Origin: AP-15 sp963814865
Lineage (GTDB): Bacteria > Pseudomonadota > Alphaproteobacteria > ATCC43930 > CGMCC-115725
Length of the DNA stretch: 64,000 nucleotides
Assembly (NCBI GenBank): GCA_963814865.1
Contig: CAWFEN010000009.1
Coordinates: 496,001-560,000 of the forward strand
Direction of reading: 5' to 3'
Within the stretch, counting starts at the first letter, position 1. Every line of letters begins with the position of its first letter. Positions 53,903 through 61,260 of this stretch are shown here, piece after piece. A program made the position numbers and the translations under genes. The notes below the pieces were generated by a model, which worked only from the letters and a program-made list of their open reading frames with translations, had not been told where the DNA came from and did not search any database.

Positions 53903-54400
53903 CTACTTGAGCTGATCGGCGACCTTGTCGAGCCCGGCCTTGGCGCAGACCTCGTCCTTGTCGCCGCCCGGCGAGCCGGAGACGCCGACGGCGCCGATCA
54001 CGTCGTCGCCGACCTTGATCGGCAGCGCGCCCTGCGCCGCGATGACGCCGCTCAAATGCACGAGCCCGGTCGTCGGATTGTCCTTGACGCGCTGGGCGAA
54101 CACGCCCGAGGGGATGCGGAAGGTGCGCGCGGTATAGGCCTTGCGCCGGCTGTTCTCCACGGTGTGCGGCGAGGCGTCGTCGCCGCGCAGCAGGACGATC
54201 ACCTGGCCGTCCCGGCCGACCACGGTCACCGACACGCGGTTGCCTTGCGCCTTGCAGGTGTCGGCGGCGGTCGTCGCGATCGTCAAGGCGGTGGCCAGCG
54301 ACAAATCCTTGTGCTCGAGCATTTGCGCGCTCGCCGGCATGGCGAGCGCCCCGGCGAGCAAAGTTCCGAGCGCGGCCCAGGCGAAGCGATGAGCGAACAT
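53903..54400 (-). CDS. exported GlcG/HbpS-like (haem-binding family) protein
   Basis: 165 aa with a cleavable signal peptide (AALGTLLAGALAMPASAQ). The mature domain is the GlcG/HbpS alpha-beta fold: VTVVGRDGQVIVLLRGDDAS, RKAYTARTFR, GALPIKVGDDVIGAVGVSGS and a C-terminal DEVCAKAGLDKV. Named for haem-binding HbpS and glycolate-operon GlcG, but haem binding is not certain. It precedes the ThDP enzyme by 64 bp and probably shares its promoter; two copies of a 12-bp repeat lie upstream. Confidence 0.82.
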   Translation of the reverse strand: MFAHRFAWAALGTLLAGALAMPASAQMLEHKDLSLATALTIATTAADTCKAQGNRVSVTVVGRDGQVIVLLRGDDASPHTVENSRRKAYTARTFRIPSGVFAQRVKDNPTTGLVHLSGVIAAQGALPIKVGDDVIGAVGVSGSPGGDKDEVCAKAGLDKVADQLK

Positions 54401-54461
54401 GGCGCTGTCTCCCCTTTTGAGCTCCCGGCGGCGCCAGTCCATTTGCGGCGGGCCGTCCGGC

Positions 54462-54490
54462 CTGCGTGATAATCCAGTCTGCGTGATAAT
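54462..54490. promoter_or_regulatory. 12-bp direct repeat, candidate operator
   Basis: CTGCGTGATAAT at 54462-54473 and again at 54479-54490 (period 17 bp), 60-90 bp upstream of the HbpS-like ATG on the minus strand. Read on the coding strand the units are ATTATCACGCAG. Location and exact duplication suggest a regulator-binding site; no known consensus recognised. Confidence 0.4.
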
Positions 54491-54605
54491 ACAGGGAAAA
54501 TACAGGCGGCGTGTCCCCTTCCGCCGCAGAATCCCTCGGTTTTCGCGACAGGGACCGCGGATTATCAGGCAGCCGGCCCGCACCGGCGCGGAAATCATCG
54601 TCAAT

Positions 54606-54638
54606 CACCAGCACCGCACCGGTTTTCGGGTGCTGGTG
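54606..54638. repeat. hairpin with perfect 10-bp stem
   Basis: CACCAGCACC (54606-54615) pairs with GGTGCTGGTG (54629-54638) around a 13-nt loop. No T-run follows on either strand, so it is not a classical terminator. It lies about 95 bp past the stop of the restriction-methylase C-terminal remnant. Confidence 0.5.
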
Positions 54639-54732
54639 GGAAGCCGTCACGCCAGCGCCGCCCGATAGCCACGCCTTTTCATCACGCCAACATGCCATGC
54701 GATTGCGGCAATTTTATCGCCGTTGCATCGGC

Positions 54733-55016
54733 TCAGCCGGCCACGGCGGCGTCGGGGGCGCCAGCGGCGAGCGCGGCCATGTAGCCGAGGATCAGGTCGC
54801 GCGAGCGGAAGCGGCCCCAGCGCGCCTCCTCCTCGCGGCGCACGATCGGGAAGGTGCCGAGCACGTAATCGGCGGCTTCGCGGTCGAGGCCGTAAAGATG
54901 AAAGGACAGCGCGTCGAGCCGGGCGCGGCGCCGCAGCCGATCCTCCTCGTCCCAGCGGAACGGCGGGCCGTCATAGCCCTGGTCGCGCGAAGCCGGCCAT
55001 GTCGTGCGCGGTATGG
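54733..55016 (-). pseudogene. C-terminal remnant of COG1002/type IIG restriction-methylase
   Basis: About 95 codons ending VAG. The sequence DGPPFRWDEEDRLRRRARLD, HLYGLDREAADYVLGTFPIV, RREEEARWGRFRSRDLI and LGYMAALAAG is the typical extreme C-terminus of large Eco57I/COG1002 methylase-nucleases. The open frame continues past 55016 only through the inverted repeat of the adjacent mobile element, with no family character. The matching N-terminal remnant lies on the other side of that element at 58565-59083, same strand and correct order. Confidence 0.7.
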
Positions 55017-55038
55017 CGATCATATACTTGACTGACGG
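55017..55038 (+). repeat. left terminal inverted repeat
   Basis: 22 bp; the inner 14 bp (TACTTGACTGACGG) are identical to the right end, the outer part differs at two positions. Family-appropriate position relative to the transposase at the opposite end. Confidence 0.75.
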
Positions 55039-55076
55039 GCGCGAATCGAGCGAACATTGCCTCTGACAGACCGGCG

Positions 55077-55374
55077 CTACTGACCAAATGGCGTCGCTGA
55101 GCACCATAGCTCCGGCGACGTTCGGCCAGCCCGTTCCCATTCTAGCCGCAGCCGTTGATATAGATCCTCGTCGAACTTGAAGACATCGCTATGCGGGAAA
55201 CCGATAGGATGCGATTTGCCGGCCTCCACCGCGTCCAAAAAATCCGGGTTCGCTAAATAGGTCACCCGCTTCGCGGTCTCGATTACTAACCGCCTGATCG
55301 GCTCGCCGCCGTAAGCTCTTGCTAATGCTAACTTATACGCCGATTTATACTCCTCCTGACCGAACTGATTGGCT
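55077..55374 (-). pseudogene. remnant of an unidentified gene inside the element
   Basis: An uninterrupted protein-like frame runs from a TGA just above 55374 to the stop at 55077. It reads QFGQEEYKSAYKLALARAYG, EPIRRLVIETAKRVTYLANP, then DFLDAVEAGKSHPIGFPHSD and DVFKFDEDLYQRLRLEWERA. The composition is not random, yet the only possible start is an internal GTG at 55265 and the frame is preceded by a stop. Probably the 3' end of a truncated gene. Family not recognised. Confidence 0.45.
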
Positions 55375-55493
55375 CAGGATCTCCCCCCGACCTTGGACTT
55401 AAAAGCGCGTTGTTGGCAGGTGGAAATTCCGCTGTTGCATGGCGGAATTGGTTATGGCAGAGATAATTCCAAACACGGAGGCGCGAGGGTTTC

Positions 55494-56198
55494 ATGCCGG
55501 ACACAGAGCACGGAAACGGCGGACAAGGGATGGCACCGTATATAGCATTCGCGTCCCTGAAGTCATTCATTCAGAGCGCCAAACCTCACGCTCTTCCCTC
55601 CCGAATAGATCGGAGCGTAATTCCCGCGACCTTCTCAGGCGCAGTGAAGGCGCAAATAATCGGAACGCTGCGGTTCCTAGGCCTAATTGTATCAAGAACC
55701 AGCCCACCCCCGAGATGGCGGGGCTTGTTAAGGAATTCGGGACTAGAATTGGATCCGGCGCTCGGAAGCGTTCTGAGGAGCGCATACCCGACCGTTTTCG
55801 AATTAAATCTCGAAACGGCTACCCCGCAGCAATTCGGAGAGCGTTTTCGTAAGGCCTATCCCGGCGCCGAAGCGGTCCAGAGGAAGTCCATCACCTTTTT
55901 TCTGAATGCCGCGCGCGAAGCACAAATTGGGATAAGCCCGCACATCACGAAGAACAAAAAACCTCGATCCGGCACGACAAAGCGGCGCGCCAAGCCGGCG
56001 ACAAATGGCGTCGTGCCCTCTGTTTCTGACCAAAAAAAGTCCGACGAACTGCCATCGATCGTGTCAACTAGCTCGGAATTTATGGCCCAGCTGCTAGCCA
56101 AGTTCCCGACGTTCGATCCGAATTGGCCGGACCCCATCAAAACTGAATGGTTCAAGGGCTTTCAGCAATTCATGGAACACGCGAAGCAGGACGAATAA
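55494..56198 (+). CDS. DUF5343 domain protein
   Basis: 234 aa. The N-terminal region MAPYIAFASLKSFIQSAK followed by LPSRIDRSVIPATFSGA and AQIIGTLRFLGLI is the DUF5343 signature (a winged-helix-like domain of unknown function). A middle segment PQQFGERFRKAYPGAEAVQR continues the domain. A basic linker (KNKKPRSGTTKRRAKPATN) and a short C-terminal helix region (FDPNWPDPIKTEWFKGFQQF) follow. These proteins are frequent in mobile and defence-rich islands but have no assigned activity. Codon use is more AT-rich than the chromosome. A hairpin terminator follows directly. Confidence 0.8.
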   Translation: MPDTEHGNGGQGMAPYIAFASLKSFIQSAKPHALPSRIDRSVIPATFSGAVKAQIIGTLRFLGLIVSRTSPPPRWRGLLRNSGLELDPALGSVLRSAYPTVFELNLETATPQQFGERFRKAYPGAEAVQRKSITFFLNAAREAQIGISPHITKNKKPRSGTTKRRAKPATNGVVPSVSDQKKSDELPSIVSTSSEFMAQLLAKFPTFDPNWPDPIKTEWFKGFQQFMEHAKQDE

Positions 56199-56231
56199 CG
56201 GCAGGGGCCGTTGTCTAGACCACCCCTGCCG
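56199..56231 (+). terminator. terminator after DUF5343 gene
   Basis: CGGCAGGGG (56199-56207) pairs perfectly with CCCCTGCCG (56223-56231) around a 15-nt loop and is followed by CTCATTT. It begins one base after the TAA stop. Confidence 0.6.
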
Positions 56232-56354
56232 CTCATTTCCGCAACCGCGATGGAGGATCAGATGCCCCGGCCACCGTAGCGTAACCCTCTAAGGAATTCT
56301 ACCGGACGGCAGGGGAAGTGCACTCCGCTGCCGTTCGCAGCCCCGTAGGGGGTA

Positions 56355-56388
56355 CCGGCTAGGCTGGCTCGCGACTAGCCTAGACCGG
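56355..56388. repeat. strong hairpin in element intergenic region
   Basis: CCGGCTAGGCT (56355-56365) pairs with AGCCTAG plus CCGG (56377-56388) with one bulged A, giving an 11-bp stem. It lies in a 264-bp gap between the DUF5343 terminator and the 59-aa gene, which otherwise shows no coding signal. Could be a structured leader for the downstream gene. Confidence 0.45.
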
Positions 56389-56462
56389 CTTTCTGCCCGA
56401 GCGCCTCTTGACACTCGAAACGGGATGATATTACCCCATTTTGGACCAGAGGTGTATGCCTG

Positions 56463-56642
56463 ATGGCCAAGAGGGACGGTGATTCGACTCCCGAAATACA
56501 GGACGAGCCCGGCATGGCCGAGCGGTTCCAGCGCACGCTGCGGAACCTGCTCAATTCGCCGCCGAAGCCTCGCAAGCCGAGTGTTCCGAAGCCGAAGGAG
56601 CGGCCGGCGTCGAAGGGGTGCCTTCACAAAAGAAAGACATGA
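56463..56642 (+). CDS. 59-aa basic protein of mobile islands
   Basis: Begins MAKRDGDSTPEIQDEPGMAE, then a short amphipathic part RFQRTLRNLLNSP and a Pro/Lys-rich tail (KPRKPSVPKPKERPASKG). This arrangement is familiar from very small conserved hypothetical proteins in alphaproteobacteria, often near mobile DNA. Function unknown. Slightly shorter than common ORF cut-offs, so easy to miss. Confidence 0.55.
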   Translation: MAKRDGDSTPEIQDEPGMAERFQRTLRNLLNSPPKPRKPSVPKPKERPASKGCLHKRKT

Positions 56643-56654
56643 AGTACGGTCACC

Positions 56655-56972
56655 TCAGTGTTTTAGAACCAACAACAGAATATCCCAAATCTTGTTAAGA
56701 ACGAACACGCATATTGCTAGAAGGACAATTCCGACTATGCCAGAGGCATATATAATTCGATTTATTCTCTCTAATTTTACGCCGTGTTCCTTAGATGCGT
56801 CTTTCAGACCTTTTACAGCTTCTTCTACTCCACCCATTGACCTTTGCAGCTGCATCAGACTCTCGGCGATTCCGCCAAGCTCGACTATTGCGCCGTAGGG
56901 CGGCGGTGGGGTTCTGGGCAGATCGCCAGGAGTGCTGGTTTCGATGCCCGTCTCTCTCGTGCTCCTAGCCAC
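56655..56972 (-). CDS. small coiled-coil membrane protein
   Basis: 105 aa from a GTG at 56972 whose first bases overlap the upstream gene stop by 8 bp (a TTG at 56999 is the longest alternative). A helical heptad-like region at about 35-70 (GIAESLMQLQRSMGGVEEAV, KGLKDASKEHGVKLERINRI) is followed by one membrane helix (YASGIVGIVLLAICVFVL) and a short tail. The shape resembles tail-anchored or holin-like accessory proteins. Encoded with the 90-aa protein upstream; function unknown. Confidence 0.55.
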   Translation of the reverse strand: MARSTRETGIETSTPGDLPRTPPPPYGAIVELGGIAESLMQLQRSMGGVEEAVKGLKDASKEHGVKLERINRIIYASGIVGIVLLAICVFVLNKIWDILLLVLKH

Positions 56973-57237
56973 TAGGCTTACTCTCAAGTTTCTGGGCAAT
57001 CCATTCCCAGATGTTCGTGGGGGCGCGGCCGTAATAGCTAGTCACACGCAGAACAATAGCTGTGCCGTTTTTCGCGTCGCTAATTCCGAGTTCGTCAGAT
57101 ACGGCCTTTGCCGTTGCGGCCGCCAATATTAGCCATTGGTTGGGTGAAACCTGTAGGGAATCATCTGGATATTTGTCCCGGATAGCCGCATCAAGCCGCG
57201 GCGAGGGCGCTGGTGGTAGGATCGCGAAGATCGCCAT
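56965..57237 (-). CDS. 90-aa orphan protein of the element
   Basis: Reads as a compact helical protein: RLDAAIRDKYPDDSLQVSPN, QWLILAAATAKAVSDELGIS, TAIVLRVTSYYGRAPTNIWE and WIAQKLESK. Not recognised. The stop overlaps the start of the coiled-coil membrane protein, so the pair forms a small bicistron. No signal peptide. The AT-richer codon use matches the rest of the island. Confidence 0.5.
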   Translation of the reverse strand: MAIFAILPPAPSPRLDAAIRDKYPDDSLQVSPNQWLILAAATAKAVSDELGISDAKNGTAIVLRVTSYYGRAPTNIWEWIAQKLESKPSG

Positions 57238-57393
57238 GATATCTCTCCGACGGCCATCGTATGAGAACGCGCGTCATATCCGCAAGGTGTCTACTTTTGA
57301 TGCCTGCCGTATGAGATTATTCCGATTTTCGTCGAAAACGAGAATTCTAGCTGAATGGGCTTGATGTAGAGCGAGCCGTCCGGCCAAAGCGGC

Positions 57394-58361
57394 TCAGGCG
57401 GTCGGGGCGGTTCCGGTTCGGCTACGGGTCCGCCGATAGGTAAGGCGCTTCCCGCCCGCACCGGCGATGGCGCGACGGGCGCGCTCGGTATCGTCAACCC
57501 CGAGCTTGACGCGGTTGCTGTATCGGAAGTCGAATTCCGACAGGTAGCGGTGCAGATGGCGCTCGCTGCAATGCTGGTACACGCCGACCATGCCGCGCTT
57601 GAAGATCGAAAAGAAGCCCTCGACGGTGTTGGTATGAACGGTGCCGCGTACCCATTCCTCTTTCCCGTGATCGACGGCTTCGTGACTGACGAACTGGCGG
57701 CCGATGCGGCGGTACATATGCGCCTGATCGGTCATCAACGCGCTTTCGGTGTCCGCGTTGCGCAGAACAACTTCGCGGACCTCTTTCTCACCGTCTCGAC
57801 CTTGACCGATCGCGCCTTGCCGCCGCGCTCAACGAGGGTAACAACCTTCATCTTGTCGCCATAGGCGCGCTTCTGTCGCCAGCCGAATTCGGGATGCAAG
57901 ATCCAGGTCGGGCCGCCTTCGACGTAGCCATGAAAGGTCTCGTCAACCTCAAGGGTCTTTCCCTCGCCGCCGAGCGGCGCCCCGTCATCCTTCATCGCCT
58001 CGCGGATGCGATGCCCGAGAAACCAAGCGCTCTTGTACGTGACCCCGAGGGTGCGATGGAGCTGGTGGGCCGAGACGCCTTTCTTGCTCGAAGTCATCAA
58101 ACGAATCGCGAGCAACCACTTGTGCAGCGGGATATGGGAACGCTCGAAAACGGACCCGTTGCGGATGGTGAACTTGTCCTTGCACGCCGCGCAGTAGTAC
58201 CAGCCCGGCCCCATCGACGGACCGCCGAGCGGTTTCGTTCCGTCAACCGAACCGCAATGCGGACAGAATCGACCATCCGCCCAGCGAACTGATTCGATGT
58301 AGGCGCGAGCGGCGTCCTCGTCGTGGTAGGCTGGATCGGATAGCAGCTCGGGGGTGCGCAT
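57394..58361 (-). pseudogene. IS1595-family transposase, -1 frameshift
   Basis: Two frames make one transposase of about 322 aa. The first (58361 to 57735) has the zinc-ribbon CPHCG...YYCAACKDKF, a helical segment (SAHQLHRTLGVTYKSAWFLG) and the first catalytic Asp in LEVDETFHGYVEGG. The second (about 57785 to 57394) has TDQAHMYRRIG (second Asp) and HTNTVEGFFSIFKRGMVG with SERHLHRYLSEFDFRYSNR. One base is missing near the A-run at 57784-57786. IS1595 transposases are normally one frame, so this copy is probably inactive unless ribosomes slip. Confidence 0.82.
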
Positions 58362-58399
58362 GGCCTATCTCCTTGATCCATAAGATAGGCGAGTCGTCG

Positions 58400-58421
58400 C
58401 CGTCAGTCAAGTACATAATCG
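58400..58421 (-). repeat. right terminal inverted repeat
   Basis: Inverse of the left end at 55017-55038, 20 of 22 positions. It lies 39 bp upstream of the transposase ATG, which is the expected distance for an insertion-sequence end carrying the promoter. Confidence 0.75.
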
Positions 58422-58564
58422 GCCCGGATCTTTAGAACGTAAAGCGAACTTAGTCAACCCCTATTACGCGAGTTGCACTTAAACTGCTCTCGTGATCAGA
58501 TTTTGTACGAACCAGAATGCTCCGAACAAGCCTTCTCCCTTCGGGGACCAGCGCGTTGTGGCCG

Positions 58565-59083
58565 TCAGCAGGGCCCAGCGCGCGGCGCCGTCCGACCGAG
58601 ATAGAGCAGGATTTGCGAGGCCGGGGCTTCGTGATTGCCGGCGGCGCGATCGAGGAGGGTGTCGCGCGCCTCGTTCTCGACGACGACGGCGCCCAACCGG
58701 AAGCGGTCGACGGCCGGCAGGGGCCGGGCGCGGGACTTTCTTTCTGCGTCGATGAACAGGAGGGCGTCGGCGATGTCGTGGCGGCCCCGTCCCGGCTCCT
58801 GCTGCGCCAGGTGCTCCCAGCCGAGAAGGCTCAGAATCGGGAAGATGAATTCGGCCTCGGTTTCTGCCTCCGAGGGGTGCGGCATTTGTTCGAGATCTGC
58901 CCAATGCCGGCGCACCGCCGCCGCGAAGGCCTCGACATCGCCGATTGCGAGGCCGCGGTATGACGGCATTTCCCGAATGCCGTCATCGAGGAAATACCGG
59001 GTGAAAAGGCCGCCGCGAACCACTGGCTTCTCGTCTTGCCCGCCCTGGAGTTGGATACCAGATGCATCTTTGCCGATGGTCAA
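58565..59083 (-). pseudogene. N-terminal remnant of COG1002/type IIG restriction-methylase
   Basis: About 170 codons. Homology runs from DEKPVVRGGLFTRYFLDDGI through HWADLEQMPHPSEAETEAEF and FILSLLGW-like text to RGRHDIADALLFIDAERK and FRLGAVVVENEARDTLLDR. This is the usual N-terminal nuclease/recognition start of these large enzymes. After SQILLYLGRT the frame changes and only a short further piece (ARWALLT) is recognisable near 58540. The methylase motifs are gone. With the C-terminal piece at 54733-55016 it indicates one gene interrupted by the element, with a large internal deletion. Confidence 0.7.
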
Positions 59084-59170
59084 GGCAAGCAGTCTCGCCG
59101 ATACCGCGACAGGAGGCGCTCTCCGAGCATTTGGGAGGAGACGATGAGGGCCGGAAGAAAGACGTGGATA

Positions 59171-59187
59171 CGCGGGACGAGCCCGCG
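59171..59187. repeat. REP-like hairpin upstream of GMC gene
   Basis: CGCGGG-ACGAG-CCCGCG palindrome inside the 260-bp gap between the methylase remnant and the GMC gene. A further TTCGCGGGAATGATGG-type fragment lies near 59268-59285. This style of GC palindrome recurs at 63209-63349, consistent with extragenic repetitive elements. No gene is supported in 59084-59343. Confidence 0.45.
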
Positions 59188-59343
59188 CAAGACGATTTTA
59201 TATGATGCTCGACGGCACGGCGACCCGGGTTGCTCCCGAGCGGATTTTCCTCGGGCAGCCCTTCGCTTTCGCGGGAATGATGGTTCTAAGCGCCCCCGCA
59301 AGGAATTAGGATAACGCCGGGGAGCGGAGGAGGGAGAGAGAAG

Positions 59344-60966
59344 ATGGCCGCCCAACAGGATGTGATCGAGGCCGATTTTGTCGTGGTCGGCGCGGGCTCG
59401 GCCGGCTGCGCGATCGCCGCGCGGCTCAGCGAGGACCCGGCGATTCGGGTGGTGCTGCTCGAGGCCGGCGGCGAGGATCGGAACCGCTGGATCCACATCC
59501 CGCTCGGCTTCGGCAGGACCTTTGCCGATCCTTCGGTCAACTGGTGCTACGAGACCGAGCCCGATCCGGGTGCGGCCGGCCGCCGCGTCTTCTGGCCGCG
59601 CGGCAAGGTGCTGGGCGGCTCGTCCTCGATCAACGGCATGGTCTATATCCGCGGCCAGGCCGAGGATTTCGACCATTGGCGCCAGCTCGGCAACACCGGC
59701 TGGTCGTTCGACGACGTATTGCCCTATTTCAAGCGCTCCGAGCACCAGGTTCGCGGCGCCGATCCGTTTCACGGCACCGGCGGGCCGCTCTGCGTCTCCG
59801 ACGTGCCCGACAAGCACCCGATCTGCGAGGCATTCATCGAGAGCGCGATGGGATTGGGCTTTGCGCGCAACGACGATTTCAACGGCGCGGGCCAGGAGGG
59901 TGCCGGCTACCACCAGACGACGACGCGCAACGGCCGGCGCTGCTCGACCGCGGTCGGCTATCTGCGCCCGGCGATGAGCCGCGCCAATCTGCGCGTCGTC
60001 ACCAATGCGCTGACCGAAAAGATCACCTTCGACGGCCGCCGCGCCACCGGCGTCGCCTTCCGCCAGGACGGGCAGCTCCGCACCGCGCGGGCGGCGCGCG
60101 AGGTCATTCTGTGCGGCGGGGCGGTCAACTCGCCGCAATTGCTGATGCTGTCCGGGGTCGGCCCGCAGCAGCATCTGACCGAGCTCGGCATCCCGGTCGT
60201 CCATCATTTGCCGGGGGTCGGGCAGAATTTGCAGGACCACTACTCGGCGCCGATCAAGCTCAAATGCCGGTTGCCGATCACCGTCAACGACATGATGCAG
60301 AGCAATTTGCGCAAGGTGAAGGCCGGGCTGCAATACTACGTGTTCAAGAACGGGCCGCTGGCGATGGGCACCTCGCCGGCGGCATTGTTCGCCCGCACCC
60401 GGCCGGAGCTCGCCTCGCCCGACATCAAATGCTCGTGCTCGCCGTTCAGCGCCGAGCGGCCGCAGGACGGGCTGCACCCGTGGTCCGGCTTTACCGTGAT
60501 CGTCTATCAGCTGCGGCCGGAAAGCCGCGGCCGGATCGAGCTGAAGAGCGCCGACCCGGCGCAGCCGCCGGCGGTCCATCCGAACTATCTGGCGACGCCC
60601 GTGGACCAGCGCACCATCGTCGACGGGCTCAAGCTGCTGCGCCGGCTGCTGGCGACGCCGCAATTGCAGCGCTTCATCGTGTCGGAATTCCTGCCCGGCC
60701 CCGAAATCGAGAGCGACGAGCAGTTGCTCGATTTCGCCCGCCGGCGCGGCGGCACGGTCTTCCACCCGACCAGCACCTGCCGGATGGGGATCGATGCGAC
60801 GGCAGTGGTCGACCCGGAGCTGCGCGTCTACGGGATCGAGGGCTTGCGCGTCGCCGACGCCTCGGTGATGCCGACCGTCGTCTCCGGCAACACCAACGCG
60901 GCGACGATCATGATCGGCGAGAAGCTGTCGGACATGGTGCGGCAACGGATGCGCCTCGCCGCGTAG
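59344..60966 (+). CDS. GMC-family FAD oxidoreductase, choline-dehydrogenase-like
   Basis: 540 aa. FAD-binding VVGAGSAGCAIAARLSEDP with LLEAGGEDRN (residues about 14-46), then GKVLGGSSSINGMVYIRGQ (GMC signature 1) and CGGAVNSPQLLMLSGVG (signature 2). The C-terminal catalytic His lies in FHPTSTCRMG and the FAD-binding end in SGNTNAATIMIGE. The group includes BetA-like choline dehydrogenases and many other alcohol dehydrogenases. No betaine genes are adjacent, so the substrate is open. A long purine-rich ribosome site (GGAGGAGGGAGAG) precedes the ATG. Confidence 0.88.
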   Translation: MAAQQDVIEADFVVVGAGSAGCAIAARLSEDPAIRVVLLEAGGEDRNRWIHIPLGFGRTFADPSVNWCYETEPDPGAAGRRVFWPRGKVLGGSSSINGMVYIRGQAEDFDHWRQLGNTGWSFDDVLPYFKRSEHQVRGADPFHGTGGPLCVSDVPDKHPICEAFIESAMGLGFARNDDFNGAGQEGAGYHQTTTRNGRRCSTAVGYLRPAMSRANLRVVTNALTEKITFDGRRATGVAFRQDGQLRTARAAREVILCGGAVNSPQLLMLSGVGPQQHLTELGIPVVHHLPGVGQNLQDHYSAPIKLKCRLPITVNDMMQSNLRKVKAGLQYYVFKNGPLAMGTSPAALFARTRPELASPDIKCSCSPFSAERPQDGLHPWSGFTVIVYQLRPESRGRIELKSADPAQPPAVHPNYLATPVDQRTIVDGLKLLRRLLATPQLQRFIVSEFLPGPEIESDEQLLDFARRRGGTVFHPTSTCRMGIDATAVVDPELRVYGIEGLRVADASVMPTVVSGNTNAATIMIGEKLSDMVRQRMRLAA

Positions 60967-61143
60967 CCGTTGGCCGATCCGACCCGCTCGGCGAGCTGCG
61001 GATCGCCGCCACCCGCGCCCTCGGATGGCGCTTCCTGCCCCATCTGCGTCATACGCCGACCGCCGCGCGTCCGTCTCAGGTGGGTGGGAACCGGTCGTTC
61101 GATGACTTCGTCGGCGAGAACTGGCTATGGCACGGTTAGCTTT

Positions 61144-61191
61144 AGCAACAGGGGAACAAAACACCAGAGCAACAGGGGAACGAAACACCAG
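61144..61191. repeat. 24-bp tandem duplication in a 294-bp intergenic region
   Basis: Unit AGCAACAGGGGAACAAAACA... at 61144-61167 is repeated at 61168-61191 with a single A/G difference. The surrounding region 60967-61260 lies between the GMC gene and the convergent phosphodiesterase gene and contains no supported gene. Confidence 0.85.
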
Positions 61192-61260
61192 TCAAATCTC
61201 TCGTCGATTTTCGGCGCGTTTGTCCTCGTCGAGCGCCGCCATCGCCTGCCGCGCCGTTTC

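Larger units (their letters stand above)
54401..54732. other. 332-bp gene-free region upstream of the HbpS-like gene
   Basis: No gene. It contains a 12-bp direct repeat at 54462-54490 close to the start of the minus-strand gene and a strong 10-bp-stem hairpin at 54606-54638. The region separates metabolism genes from the restriction-methylase remnant. Confidence 0.45.
55017..58421. mobile_element. IS1595-type element with passenger genes, 22-bp terminal inverted repeats
   Basis: Bounded by CGATCATATACTTGACTGAC... at 55017-55038 and its inverted counterpart at 58400-58421 (20 of 22 identical). Inside are a frameshifted IS1595-family transposase near the right end, a DUF5343 protein, a 59-aa protein, two orphans and a remnant gene. 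The interior is visibly less GC-rich than the chromosome. IS1595-family elements with passenger genes are known. A flanking target duplication is not obvious, perhaps because the flanking gene has suffered a deletion. Confidence 0.72.

Noticed and set aside
57735..57790. Programmed ribosomal frameshifting in the IS1595 transposase
   Set aside because: The shift site (AGA AAG) is not a classical slippery heptamer and IS1595 transposases are normally single-frame, so simple mutation is preferred.
59080..61188. 702-aa minus-strand open frame opposite the GMC gene
   Set aside because: Arg/Ala/Gly-rich antisense frame with no motif; the plus strand is a full GMC enzyme.
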